DNA of 64,000 bases, taken from positions 5,569-69,568 of the forward strand of contig CALUUL010000004.1 in NCBI GenBank assembly GCA_944323945.1, read 5' to 3'. The notes below the pieces were generated by a model that saw only the letters and a list, made by a program, of their open reading frames with translations, was not told where the DNA came from and ran no database searches. The translations under genes were made by a program, and so were the position numbers. Positions 26,638 to 35,734 of the stretch are shown here, one piece after another. The DNA is from Candidatus Gastranaerophilales bacterium. GTDB lineage: Bacteria > Cyanobacteriota > Vampirovibrionia > Gastranaerophilales > Gastranaerophilaceae. Positions within the stretch are counted from its first letter, which is position 1, and the number at the start of each line of letters is the position of its first letter.

Positions 26638-26656
26638 GGGAAGTATTAACTTCCCT
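26638..26656 (-). terminator. Hairpin downstream of the NarL-type regulator
   Basis: GGGAAGT / ACTTCCC with a four-base loop lies 36 bases past the regulator's stop codon. On the minus strand it is followed by CTTCTTT, a moderate U-rich tail, so it is a probable but not ideal terminator. Confidence 0.5.
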
Positions 26657-26691
26657 GCATCTTTCAATTTAATTTCTTTTTATATATTAAT

Positions 26692-27417
26692 CTATATTAT
26701 ATTTTCTTTTATTGCTTTTACTGCAGCTTGAACTCTATCATCAACACAAAGTTTCTGTAAAATACTACATACATGTGCTTTCGCTGTATGTACACTAACA
26801 ATTAATTCTTTTGCAATTTCTGTATTACTTTTGCCTTTTACAAGATGTTTTAACACTTCAAGTTCTCTTTCTGTTAATTGTGCTCTTGCATCCGGAACAT
26901 CATTTGTTTGAAGTAAAGAAACATTTTCCGGTTTTGGGAAAAAGTTTAAGGCAACTGATGAAACACCTGGATCCACCCAACAAGCACCCTCTGCAACATT
27001 TTTTATAACAGAAGATAACGTTTCAGGTGAAATATCCTTCAAACAATATGCATTAGCACCAGAGCCTAAGGCTGCAATAACTTCTTCACCTCGTTCATGA
27101 GATGTTAATATTATTACTTTCGAATTCAACCCTTTTTCTTTGATTTTTATAGTAGCTTCAAGTCCATTCATACCTGGCAACCCTAGATCCATCAAAACTA
27201 CATCCGGCTTCAATTTTTCAATTAAGGCTATCCCTTCTACAGCATCTTCAGCTTCTCCTACAACGTTAATGTGATCATATTCGTTTAATGTTGATTTTAA
27301 ACCAACTCTTGTAAGCTTATAATCTTCTACAATTATAACGCTAATTACATCACTACTTGCTAAAGCATCTACCATATCTCTGTTATCCTCTCTGATTACA
27401 AAAGTGCTGTTAAACAT
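26692..27417 (-). CDS. NarL/LuxR-family response regulator
   Basis: The 241-aa protein has a receiver domain (about residues 24-145) with acidic pocket E31/D32, phosphoacceptor D77 in VVLMDLGLPGMNG, the T/S switch in ILTSHE and K118-type Lys in YCLKDIS. The C-terminal LuxR-type HTH (about 175-237) reads LTERELEVLKHL and NTEIAKELIVSVHTAKAHV. It is a DNA-binding transcription factor controlled by phosphorylation. No histidine kinase is adjacent, so it is an orphan. M15 is an alternative start with AGAGGAT upstream; the first ATG has no Shine-Dalgarno. The targets are unknown. Confidence 0.92.
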   Translation of the reverse strand: MFNSTFVIREDNRDMVDALASSDVISVIIVEDYKLTRVGLKSTLNEYDHINVVGEAEDAVEGIALIEKLKPDVVLMDLGLPGMNGLEATIKIKEKGLNSKVIILTSHERGEEVIAALGSGANAYCLKDISPETLSSVIKNVAEGACWVDPGVSSVALNFFPKPENVSLLQTNDVPDARAQLTERELEVLKHLVKGKSNTEIAKELIVSVHTAKAHVCSILQKLCVDDRVQAAVKAIKENII

Positions 27418-27550
27418 TGTTTTAACTATTTAATATTAGACTATTATTTATTTTTTAGTAATTAACCTATTGTCTAATTTCTAATTAGCCATTTGTATTA
27501 TTAATTCAAAGGAAATATAATAAATAAATTTCAATACGGGGAAAACTTTT

Positions 27551-28033
27551 TTAATACTTTCTTTCTGATTTTTTTGCACCAATACCTATAACATCATAAA
27601 ATAATGTTTTAAGTGCATTTGCAGCAAGCAAAGCACCTGCAACTTTTCCAGCTGTTTTAAATTTAAATGCAATTGCTGATAACGCAACTAATGGTAAAGA
27701 GCCAATTATCGTTTCCCCAACTCCAGATAAATAACCTTTGGTTCTTGAAATTATATGATAATATGAAAAACTTTGCTGCAGATTAAACCACCATTTCTTC
27801 ATTCTAGAAATCGTTGCACTGGATTTATCCATAGTCATAAATTGCTTATATTGGTTAAAATATCTGTCTGCAGAATCCAACTCATCCATAGAATAGGCTC
27901 GTTCTCTTCCATTTATATGCGAATCATATATAACAGATGCCGTAGTAGCAACAGCTAATGCTTTAGAGGCAATGCCCATTGGCTTACCAGCAAATTTTTT
28001 TACACCTGTTACTATTGCAGGAATTACTGCCAT
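27551..28033 (-). CDS. Hypothetical membrane-associated protein
   Basis: I do not recognise this 160-aa protein. It is basic, begins with a hydrophobic/amphipathic stretch (about residues 1-40) and has a stronger hydrophobic C-terminal segment (about residues 105-140, IIGSLPLVALSAIAF and AGALLAANAL), so one or two membrane passes are likely. The middle is charged and aromatic-rich. AAGGTAA precedes the ATG by seven bases, supporting a real gene. The HEAT-repeat protein gene lies 18 bases upstream on the same strand and the two are probably co-transcribed. Confidence 0.6.
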   Translation of the reverse strand: MAVIPAIVTGVKKFAGKPMGIASKALAVATTASVIYDSHINGRERAYSMDELDSADRYFNQYKQFMTMDKSSATISRMKKWWFNLQQSFSYYHIISRTKGYLSGVGETIIGSLPLVALSAIAFKFKTAGKVAGALLAANALKTLFYDVIGIGAKKSERKY

Positions 28034-28051
28034 AATTTTACCTTACTTACG

Positions 28052-28870
28052 TTATTCTTTATTTTCTTTATCTGTTTTTTCCGGAGAATTATCCGGAATT
28101 GTTTTCATTGTATGAGAAGTCTTTAATAAAGCATCATTTGCCATTTGTGCTTCTTGACCGTATAACTTATCTGATGCTTGTAAAGGCTTTAAAAGTTCTA
28201 CTGTATTTGCATCTCCATGGGCACTACCACCTGCTATTGTACTCATAGCAAGTAATCTATTATTTGCATCCGGGTCTTGAAGTGCAATATTTAATAATGC
28301 AGTTAAAGCAGGATCTTCATATCTTGAATCATCCTCTTCAAACCTTTTTATTAATTCTTTAACACCTGTATTTCTAACTTTCTCATCAGGACTTCTTAAA
28401 TAACTTTCTAAAGTTTTTATATAATCATCTGTTAAATCAACAACCTTTTTTGTTTTTTTATCTTCTGTTTTAACATCATTTTTTTCTGCCTCATTGACTA
28501 ATGGAGTATTTGCTATTGAAACATTTTGCTGAGGAGTATAATTGGGAGCTACTGACTGTGCCGCAACAGGAATTTGTGTGCCTTGTGGTAATGTATAATT
28601 AGCATTTGCAGTAGAATTAGAACTTGGTCCACCTATTGCAGATGGATTATAAATAAATATATTAACACCAGAAGCAGGCTGCTTTGACGGATTATTATAC
28701 AAGGAAGTCTGCGGATACTGATAAATAGAAGATGCTGAAGGTGATGATACACTTACAGTTTGTTGCTGTGGTTGAAACATCATCTGCGAATTTGAATTAT
28801 TTGCGTAGTTATATAACGGAGTTCCCGTACTTGCTTTATATATTGGCATATTTCCTTGAATTTCTGACAT
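28052..28870 (-). CDS. HEAT-like repeat protein with Q/N/P/S-rich N-terminus
   Basis: The 272-aa product starts at the ATG at 28870 (MSEIQGN), which has GAAGGTAAG upstream; an in-frame TTG six codons earlier is not needed. Residues 1-130 are low-complexity Gln/Asn/Pro/Ser and contain the conserved-looking GVNIFIYNP. Residues about 145-255 are alternating helices (LRSPDEKVRNTGVKEL, DPDANNRLLAMSTIA) that look like HEAT/ARM repeats for protein binding. There is no signal peptide or membrane segment. A second protein of the same design is encoded at 59566-60666. The function is unknown; a scaffold role is a guess. Confidence 0.6.
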   Translation of the reverse strand: MSEIQGNMPIYKASTGTPLYNYANNSNSQMMFQPQQQTVSVSSPSASSIYQYPQTSLYNNPSKQPASGVNIFIYNPSAIGGPSSNSTANANYTLPQGTQIPVAAQSVAPNYTPQQNVSIANTPLVNEAEKNDVKTEDKKTKKVVDLTDDYIKTLESYLRSPDEKVRNTGVKELIKRFEEDDSRYEDPALTALLNIALQDPDANNRLLAMSTIAGGSAHGDANTVELLKPLQASDKLYGQEAQMANDALLKTSHTMKTIPDNSPEKTDKENKE

Positions 28871-28998
28871 GATAATTCTTACCTTCAACTAAATAAACAC
28901 TAATTATCAAAAAAACATGCTATTTAAAAAAAAAATATTTAAATTTTGTAACATAAAAAATGCAATAATTATGGTAGAATTTATTAATGGAGAAATTT

Positions 28999-29439
28999 AT
29001 GAATAATAAGAAAATTATTATTGGTTCGGACCATGCTGGTTTTTGCCTTAAAGAAAAAATTAAAAAGTTTCTTTTGGAGTCTGGATATAATGTTACCGAT
29101 GTTGGAACAAACTCAACAGAACCTGTTGACTACCCTGTTATAGCAAAAGATGTAGCCAAAAATATAGCTTCTAACAATTTTGATAAAGGAATTCTAATAT
29201 GTGGTTCTGGTATTGGAATGTGTATTACAGCTAATAAAATAAAAGGAATCCGAGCTGTTGTTTGTTCAGATACAACATCTGCTAAATTTTCAAGACTGCA
29301 CAATGATACAAATATTTTGTGTTTCGGAGAAAGAATTGTTGGCGAATATCTTGCAAAAGATATCTGTAAAATATGGCTTGAAACAGAATTTCAAGCAGAA
29401 AGACATTTGAGAAGAGTTAATCTTATTGAGGATTTGTAA
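28999..29439 (+). CDS. rpiB: Ribose-5-phosphate isomerase B
   Basis: RpiB interconverts ribose-5-phosphate and ribulose-5-phosphate. The 146-aa sequence begins IIIGSDHAGFCLKEK, with VDYPVIA and the catalytic C68 in ICGSGIGMCITANK, then ARLHND-like RLHNDTNILCFG. I place the start at the ATG at 28999 because GGAG lies seven bases upstream; an ATG four codons earlier is inside that site. With kdsD and deoB it covers pentose phosphate interconversions in this window. The last 17 bases overlap the convergent receiver-STAS gene. Confidence 0.94.
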   Translation: MNNKKIIIGSDHAGFCLKEKIKKFLLESGYNVTDVGTNSTEPVDYPVIAKDVAKNIASNNFDKGILICGSGIGMCITANKIKGIRAVVCSDTTSAKFSRLHNDTNILCFGERIVGEYLAKDICKIWLETEFQAERHLRRVNLIEDL

Positions 29440-30331
29440 TTATTGAAACTGCTTCTTCTACAGAATTTGCATATGGTATTACATCTTCTAAATATGCAAA
29501 TGACAATGCTTCTTTTACCGTTGTTGAAGGATTTACAATAACAAACTTACCTCCATTTTTTGCACAAATTTTATATATATCAGCAAAAACATATGCATTA
29601 TCTATATCAAAAGTTGTTATTTCTCTTAAATCAAATAAAATATTACTCATTCCTGTATACATTGATGAATTAATATTTTTCATAATAGAATCATAAACTT
29701 TGGGTTCATTAAATCTTTTTACTATATATGAAACAATATTATTGTTTATAACATATCTTGTAAATGCAACATTTTTATCTGATTGAAAAGAAGTACTTAT
29801 ATACTTAAGAAGCTTTGAATGCCAATCTTTATCTTTTTGAATATAGAAATCAATACCAAGCTCATAACAAGTATCAATTAATGATGTATCATCAGTACCA
29901 GAAATAACAACTATCTTGCTGTATACACCAGTTTCTGATCGACGTTTTACTGCAAATTTTATTAAATCAATTCCATCAGAACTATCAGGTATAAATAAAT
30001 CTATAATTACACAATCAAATTGTACTTTTTGAAGTTCTGAAATTGCTTCATCCTTATGACGAGCAACTCTAGGTGTAATACCAATTCTTTTTAAAACAGT
30101 ACTTAATTGATATATTGATAATTCTAAATCATCTGCTATTAGAATTTTTTTATCTTCTAAAGAATTAATTTTAATTTCTGAAGAAAAAGAATATATTTTC
30201 CTTTCTATTTCTATTAAAGCTTCTGAAATATCACTCGAGGTAACATTTCCATTCGACAACCTTTTTTCCATAGAAGCCAATTCAAATATTTTACTTAGCT
30301 GTTCTTCTGTAATATTCATTGTTTCCACCAT
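29423..30331 (-). CDS. Receiver-STAS fusion protein
   Basis: This 302-aa protein has an N-terminal helical segment (about 1-55), a CheY-like receiver (about 62-180: acidic pair D67/D68, phosphoacceptor D111 in IIDLFIPD, switch region VVISGTD, K166 in IQKDKDW) and a C-terminal STAS-like domain (about 185-300). The latter has the antisigma-antagonist pattern ILFDLREITTFDIDNA followed by the GGKFVIVN strand. STAS domains bind anti-sigma factors or kinases when dephosphorylated, so the protein could link a phosphorelay to a partner-switching module. No anti-sigma kinase is adjacent. M5 with GGTGG upstream is an alternative start. An inverted repeat lies 43 bases upstream. Confidence 0.75.
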   Translation of the reverse strand: MVETMNITEEQLSKIFELASMEKRLSNGNVTSSDISEALIEIERKIYSFSSEIKINSLEDKKILIADDLELSIYQLSTVLKRIGITPRVARHKDEAISELQKVQFDCVIIDLFIPDSSDGIDLIKFAVKRRSETGVYSKIVVISGTDDTSLIDTCYELGIDFYIQKDKDWHSKLLKYISTSFQSDKNVAFTRYVINNNIVSYIVKRFNEPKVYDSIMKNINSSMYTGMSNILFDLREITTFDIDNAYVFADIYKICAKNGGKFVIVNPSTTVKEALSFAYLEDVIPYANSVEEAVSIITNPQ

Positions 30332-30373
30332 TTCTTGGTAATTATAATAACAAATTTGAATAATTTTTTCAAT

Positions 30374-30424
30374 ATAAAAACGTTAGTAAAAAAAAGAACA
30401 AAATAAAGAATGTTACGTTTTTAT
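30374..30424. promoter_or_regulatory. Inverted repeat in the divergent control region
   Basis: ATAAAAACGT (30374-30383) and ACGTTTTTAT (30415-30424) form a perfect 10-bp inverted repeat separated by 31 bases. It lies between the divergent receiver-STAS gene and the 30531 gene and could be a split operator or an RNA hairpin. No regulator is known. Confidence 0.3.
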
Positions 30425-30530
30425 AGCATTTCTTGTTATATTAAGTGACAAAAAATATATTTTAATGTTTTAATGTTAATAAACAGTTTCCATTTTAATA
30501 TTATACTACCCACTGAAGGAAATTATTTGT

Positions 30531-31694
30531 ATGAAATGCGATATATTATTTAAACTATTTACTATTATCTTTTCCATATTTTTTTGTATTTCACCAGTAT
30601 TTGCAAATACAATTAGTGATAATATCCTATCAAAAATTATTATTGAAAAATCAGATAATAATAGTTATAAATTGCATTTGCTTTTTGACAAAAAATTTAC
30701 AGGTAACGCATTTATACAAAAAGGTCGATCAGGTTCTTATTTTGTATATATTCCAGAAACTATTATTCAGGAAAATAAAATAAAAGTGGCTTATAAGAAT
30801 AGAAAAGATAAATCAAATATCAAAATTGATATTGAAGAAAAACCATTTTTAAAAGAAAATCTTCAATCTAATTATATCCGGATATCTTTAAAATTAAAAA
30901 ATGATTATTCTATCAAGCTTCTTGCCAGCACAATAAATAAAGAAAATAATAATTTTCTTCTTACATCTTACAAAAAAAGCTCAATTGTTTTAATATTACT
31001 CATTGCTTGTTTATTATATTTAGCCATAAAATTATACAAATTAACACAAACAAATCTTCAAAACAGCTATACAACATTCCATACTAATTACACAAAAACA
31101 AAACAAAAATTACAAGAAAACAATTTTGAAAAAGAGATAAATACAAGACAAACAACATTACCTAAAGTTAATATAAACAAGGCATTAAGGACAAAAGAAA
31201 GTAATTCATTCAGTTGTTTTGATCTACCGCTTGTTGATGAAAACAAAATATCAAAATATGAATTTAATAGTATGCTTAAACAAACATCTAATATGCTAAA
31301 AGAGAAAGCTGCGAAATCAAAACATTCTAATCCTATATCAAAAAACTATATTGAAGATTCATCAGAATTAGATATTCCAGTTGTTGAAGAAATAAATAAA
31401 ACAGAAGTAATAAATGAAGAAAAAACATCAACTCCAGAACTTATGTCTGAGTTACATATTACACCAACAAAGGGTTTCTACTTAACAACAATGGATGATT
31501 CTTTCGCTTTGTTTGGTTATGTTGGAGAAAAAATATTTTTACTCCAAAAATTTAATGACTTAACGCAAATAAATTTACAAGCACGATTTTATGATAGAAA
31601 TACTAATAGTGATTTGTATATTGTAAGACTTGACTCTTATAAAGCAATGGTAGAAATATCAGATACAGGAATGAAAGAATTGGCTGTTCTTTAA
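30531..31694 (+). CDS. Secreted/membrane-anchored hypothetical protein
   Basis: This 387-aa protein is not recognised. Residues 1-25 form a Sec signal peptide ending at VFAN, residues about 26-150 are strand-rich and extracytoplasmic, one transmembrane segment follows (about 151-168, SIVLILLIACLLYLAIKLY), and the remaining ~215 residues are a charged, presumably cytoplasmic tail ending in a small strand-rich domain (about 300-387, FALFGYVGEKIFLLQKF). GAAGGA precedes the ATG. It is the first gene of a tight cluster with the substrate-binding protein (3-base gap) and NCS2 permease, so it may sense or support uptake of the same solute. Confidence 0.6.
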   Translation: MKCDILFKLFTIIFSIFFCISPVFANTISDNILSKIIIEKSDNNSYKLHLLFDKKFTGNAFIQKGRSGSYFVYIPETIIQENKIKVAYKNRKDKSNIKIDIEEKPFLKENLQSNYIRISLKLKNDYSIKLLASTINKENNNFLLTSYKKSSIVLILLIACLLYLAIKLYKLTQTNLQNSYTTFHTNYTKTKQKLQENNFEKEINTRQTTLPKVNINKALRTKESNSFSCFDLPLVDENKISKYEFNSMLKQTSNMLKEKAAKSKHSNPISKNYIEDSSELDIPVVEEINKTEVINEEKTSTPELMSELHITPTKGFYLTTMDDSFALFGYVGEKIFLLQKFNDLTQINLQARFYDRNTNSDLYIVRLDSYKAMVEISDTGMKELAVL

Positions 31695-31697
31695 TTT

Positions 31698-32933
31698 ATG
31701 AAAAAAATAATATTATATGTTTCATTAATTTCAGTTTTTTTTGCTTTTTTATATATTTTGCTTTTTAACAACATCGAAAGTGAAAATAAAAAAATAATAA
31801 GATTTTCATCTTGGGGTTCTCAAAGTGAAGTGCAAATTATCAATTCTATAATTAATGAATATGAAAAAAATAATAAGGATATAAAAATTGAATTTTTACA
31901 TTTTCCTCAAAATTACTTTCAAAAATTACATATGCTTTTTGCTTCAGGTTTAGAACCGGATATTATTTTTATAAATAGCCAAAATATAAATTTATACATA
32001 AATGCAAAACTTTTAGAAGATTTAACATCTAATTTCCCAAATGCAGATAATATCTTCTATAAATCTGCATTGGATTGTTTCAAGAAAAATAATAAATTAT
32101 ATGCCATTCCCAGAGATATTTCTAACCTTGTAATATATTATAATAGAGACATGTTTGAAGAAAAAGGTATCAATCCACCTGCAAAAATAAAAGATCTTAA
32201 TGAATTAACACAACTTGCAAGAAAACTTACAACAAAAGAAGTCTTTGGAATAAATTTTGAAGAAGATCCCTTATATTGGCTATATTTTTTAGCGGCAAAT
32301 GGAGGTGGAATTATTTCTGATGATAAGAGTTCAATAATAATAAATTCTCCGGAAAGCTTAAACGCTTTGAATATATATTCATCATATATTAATCAATACC
32401 ATATTGCACCATCAAAAGCAGAAATTGGCAGTATGACAACTGCACAAATGTTCATAAATGGAAAACTTGCCATGTATTTAGGCGGAAGATGGATGGTTCC
32501 AAAATTTAGAGAAACTATATCTTTTAACTGGGATATAATGGAATTTCCTTCAAGTATTGAAAATAAATTATATATTGATTCCTCAGGTTGGGCTATTTCA
32601 AAAAAATCAAAGAATAAAATAGAGGCAATTGAATTTATAAAATATTTATCATCAAAAGAAACCATAGATAAATTTACAGAAATAGGACTGATAATTCCAG
32701 CAAGAATAGATTCTTCTCAAAGTGAAATATTTCTAAATAAAGAATTACGACCTAAAAACGCTAAAGCTTTTATTAATACATTAAAATACTCAAAACCAAC
32801 TCCGGTAAATGAGAACTATAATAAGATTAATGATATACTAAAAGAAAAAACTCAAAGCATTTTCCTAGGGAAAAGAAAAGCAGAAGAAATATTTGATGAA
32901 AAAACAATAAAAGAACTTGAAAGTATGCTGTAA
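31698..32933 (+). CDS. Extracellular solute-binding protein (ABC sugar-type, family 1)
   Basis: The 411-aa protein has an N-terminal hydrophobic signal/anchor (about 4-26) without a lipobox cysteine. It then has the two-lobed family-1 binding protein pattern: IIRFSSWGSQSE, EPDIIFINSQNINLY, KLYAIPRDISNLVIYYNRDMF, FINGKLAMYLGGRWMV and SSGWAISKKSKNKIEA. Such proteins deliver oligosaccharides or related solutes to an ABC permease. No ABC permease or ATPase gene is next to it; instead its TAA overlaps the ATG of an NCS2 permease gene by one base. The ligand is unknown. Confidence 0.85.
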   Translation: MKKIILYVSLISVFFAFLYILLFNNIESENKKIIRFSSWGSQSEVQIINSIINEYEKNNKDIKIEFLHFPQNYFQKLHMLFASGLEPDIIFINSQNINLYINAKLLEDLTSNFPNADNIFYKSALDCFKKNNKLYAIPRDISNLVIYYNRDMFEEKGINPPAKIKDLNELTQLARKLTTKEVFGINFEEDPLYWLYFLAANGGGIISDDKSSIIINSPESLNALNIYSSYINQYHIAPSKAEIGSMTTAQMFINGKLAMYLGGRWMVPKFRETISFNWDIMEFPSSIENKLYIDSSGWAISKKSKNKIEAIEFIKYLSSKETIDKFTEIGLIIPARIDSSQSEIFLNKELRPKNAKAFINTLKYSKPTPVNENYNKINDILKEKTQSIFLGKRKAEEIFDEKTIKELESML

Positions 32934-34240
32934 TGAATATATTAGAAAAAACTTTTAAATTGAGTGAGAATCATACATCAATAAAAACAGAATTACTGGC
33001 TGGTCTCACAACTTTTTTCACAATGTCTTACCTGCTAGTATTAAGTCCAAAAATACTTGAATATACAGGCTTAGAATTTGGATCAACTATAACTGTAACA
33101 GCTTTAATTGTATTTATTTGTAGTATTGTTATGGCATTAATAGCAAATAAACCATATGCAGTAGCTCCATTTTTAGGCGAAACTGCATTTATTTCATTCA
33201 CAATTGTAGGTACTCTTGGTTTTTCAATAAAGACTGCTTTAGCTTCAATTCTTATAAGTGGTATTATTCTATTAATAATGACTTTAACAAATATAAGAAC
33301 TTATATAGTTAAACAAATACCTGCAAATATAAAAATTTCTTTCTGTATTGGACTCGGTTTATTTTTTATCTTTATTGCTCTAAAAGATATTGGAATTGTT
33401 AAATTTACAAATAACAATATACCATTAGAAATAGGAAACTTTACATCAATTCCTATAATTTTAGGAATTTTCTGTTTTATTTTACAAATCGTATTAATAA
33501 AAAAAGGATATAAAGCTGCAATAATAATCGCAATGATAATAACAACAGTTCTTGGAGTTATTTTGGGCGATGTAGAACTTCCTACAAAATTCATTTCTAT
33601 ACCTATGAATATTACTCCATCTTTATTTCAGTTAGATTTTACAGGACTGATGAATAAAAGTTTTATCCCAATGTTCTTTGTAATTTTTCTACTTGTAAAT
33701 ATAGATACTGCAGGTGCAATAATTGGACTTGCATACAAAACTCAAAATAATAGGGATGAAAATATTGAGAACAAAAATAAAAAAGCAATGATTGCAGATT
33801 CAATCTCTGTTATAATAGCTCCAATAATGGGAACAACAACGCCTGGTGCATATCTTGACTCAATGACAGGGATTAGTGCTGGAGGAAAAACTGGACTAAC
33901 TGCAATAGTTGTAGGATTTTTGTTTCTATTTGGCTTAATATTTACTCCATTAATAAAAATAATTCCGCCTTATGCATATGCCCCTGCTCTTTTATATGTT
34001 GGAATATTAATGACATCTGTTATAACCAAAATTGATTTTGAAGATATATCTGAATTCGCACCTGCTATTTTAATAATTAGCATTATGATTTTCACATATA
34101 ACATTGGTTCCGGAATTATTGCAGGATTTATTATTTACCCTCTTATAAAATTACTATGTGGTCAAAAAAATAAAACAAACATAATCACTTGGATTATGTT
34201 TATCATTTCAATTATATTTTTTCTTATATATCCTTATTAA
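32933..34240 (+). CDS. NCS2-family (AzgA-like) nucleobase permease
   Basis: The 435-aa integral membrane protein has about 12-14 hydrophobic segments and the AzgA/NCS2 landmarks ELLAGLTTFFTMSYLLVLSP at the N-terminus, PYAVAPFLGETAF, IDTAGAIIGLAY and TTTPGAYLDSMTGISAGGKTGL. Members import hypoxanthine, adenine, guanine or xanthine with protons. Translation is coupled to the solute-binding protein gene (TAATG). The usual N-x-G-M-G AzgA loop reads LGETAF here, a small deviation that could alter specificity. The 238 bases after it hold no gene. Confidence 0.9.
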   Translation: MNILEKTFKLSENHTSIKTELLAGLTTFFTMSYLLVLSPKILEYTGLEFGSTITVTALIVFICSIVMALIANKPYAVAPFLGETAFISFTIVGTLGFSIKTALASILISGIILLIMTLTNIRTYIVKQIPANIKISFCIGLGLFFIFIALKDIGIVKFTNNNIPLEIGNFTSIPIILGIFCFILQIVLIKKGYKAAIIIAMIITTVLGVILGDVELPTKFISIPMNITPSLFQLDFTGLMNKSFIPMFFVIFLLVNIDTAGAIIGLAYKTQNNRDENIENKNKKAMIADSISVIIAPIMGTTTPGAYLDSMTGISAGGKTGLTAIVVGFLFLFGLIFTPLIKIIPPYAYAPALLYVGILMTSVITKIDFEDISEFAPAILIISIMIFTYNIGSGIIAGFIIYPLIKLLCGQKNKTNIITWIMFIISIIFFLIYPY

Positions 34241-34477
34241 TTAAATATTTAAAAGAACAAAAGTAGAAAACTTTTTGCGTTTATTAATAAAATTTAAAAA
34301 CAATTTCATATTAACACCTCATCTATATATATAAAGTATATACTCTTTTTGAAATTGACTTTTATTTGTTTTTTGTAAACATATATTAAAAAGAGCAAAT
34401 AATATGAAGATATACCTAAAGAAATAAAGAAAAATGCCGATTAAAATATATGTATTTATCATTACAAGGAGTCAATA

Positions 34478-35050
34478 ATGGAAAAAAAGAAATCTGTTAA
34501 AACAAAAGAAAAAAGCAATATTGACATTAATTCTACAGAAATTAATTTAGTAGAAAATTATATATCTCAAATTTTAGCTGAAAACAACTTTAATAAATTA
34601 AACGACATCCAAAACCAAAAGAATAATAATATAGAAGGAAAAGATTTTGAATCGATATTTAAAATAGAATCTAAAAATGGAGAAATTGAATTTATCACTA
34701 TAAACAAAAATTCCTTAGCACCATATTCAACTATTATGAGTGAGGAAAAATTCTTTAAAATAATAGGAAAGACCAAAAAAGGTTTATCAAAAAAGAGCGG
34801 GAAATATCAAGCAAGCTTATACAGTTTTTACATGAAAGCAGTTAGCGAAAAAGATGAAGGTTTTATCTCTGATGTATTAAATAAAGCTATTGTTTTCGAA
34901 AATAATTTAAATTATGTAAAAATGCTTATGAAAAAAAGAACATTTATGAGAGAATGGAAAAAGAATTTTGGAAAAGAATCTCCAATAAAAATATTTAAAG
35001 ATAGTGGAAGTCTAAGAAAAATAAACATAATAAATGAATATTCAAAATAG
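34478..35050 (+). CDS. Hypothetical cytoplasmic protein
   Basis: I do not recognise this 190-aa protein. It is highly charged and Lys/Asn-rich, has no signal peptide or membrane segment, and ends in a basic helical region (about 140-185, MKKRTFMREWKKNFGKE). A perfect AAGGAG lies eight bases before the ATG and an intrinsic terminator lies 18 bases after the stop, so it is a genuine monocistronic gene. The 34241-34477 leader region is AT-rich and contains no recognisable RNA element. Confidence 0.6.
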   Translation: MEKKKSVKTKEKSNIDINSTEINLVENYISQILAENNFNKLNDIQNQKNNNIEGKDFESIFKIESKNGEIEFITINKNSLAPYSTIMSEEKFFKIIGKTKKGLSKKSGKYQASLYSFYMKAVSEKDEGFISDVLNKAIVFENNLNYVKMLMKKRTFMREWKKNFGKESPIKIFKDSGSLRKINIINEYSK

Positions 35051-35067
35051 CAACAAATAATAAATAA

Positions 35068-35099
35068 AAAAGAAGCAGCTTAAACTGCTTCTTTTTTTT
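35068..35099 (+). terminator. Intrinsic terminator
   Basis: AAGAAGCAG / CTGCTTCTT with a five-base loop and a T8 tract follows the 34478-35050 gene. Confidence 0.85.
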
Positions 35100-35152
35100 C
35101 ATAAAAAGATGATAAAATAAATATAATATAGCTTTATAGGGAGAAAATATAA

Positions 35153-35734
35153 ATGAGATACTTATACATATTTATAATAATGTTATTTATGCCTTTATTT
35201 GCAATAGCAGAAATTTTACCAAGAACAATATATGCAGTATCACCGAAACCTTTAACATCAAAAGAAATAAATACAAATGACTATATAAGTTTATATGCCA
35301 TAGGCGACGATGCATATGCTCATCAAGATATAGGAATAAAAAATCATGAGGAAATAAATGTAAAAATAATAGAATATATCGAGCCCAAAAGAGGGAAGAG
35401 AGATGGGTATTATAAAATAGAATATAACTATGGGAACATTGCGATTATGGGAAAAATGAAAGTTTCAACCCCTAAAGATTATAAAGATATTTTGAAAAAT
35501 ACAGGAATAAGCATAGTAGGGCATGCATTAAAATTCCCAGGATTTTCGCAAGCAATTGCAATTTCCAAAGGACTAATTAGTCCTAATGAAAATAAATCAA
35601 GATTAAAATCTGCAGGTGAAAATTTATATGAAAGCACACCTTTAACTTATGCAGAAAAAGGAAAAGATTTTGAAGTAGAGGAAGATGGTATAGTAGTTAT
35701 AAAATTAAAAGTAAAAGATGACTGTGAAAATTAA
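35153..35734 (+). CDS. Secreted hypothetical protein
   Basis: The 193-aa protein has a clear Sec signal peptide (residues 1-19, ending AIA-E) and a mature part with strand-rich sequence plus a short hydrophobic, Gly-containing helix (about 115-140). No Cys lipobox is present, so a periplasmic or outer-membrane-associated location is likely. The family is not recognised. AGGGAG precedes the ATG. The GT-C-like membrane protein gene starts directly at the base after its stop codon, so the two products may work together at the envelope. Confidence 0.6.
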   Translation: MRYLYIFIIMLFMPLFAIAEILPRTIYAVSPKPLTSKEINTNDYISLYAIGDDAYAHQDIGIKNHEEINVKIIEYIEPKRGKRDGYYKIEYNYGNIAIMGKMKVSTPKDYKDILKNTGISIVGHALKFPGFSQAIAISKGLISPNENKSRLKSAGENLYESTPLTYAEKGKDFEVEEDGIVVIKLKVKDDCEN

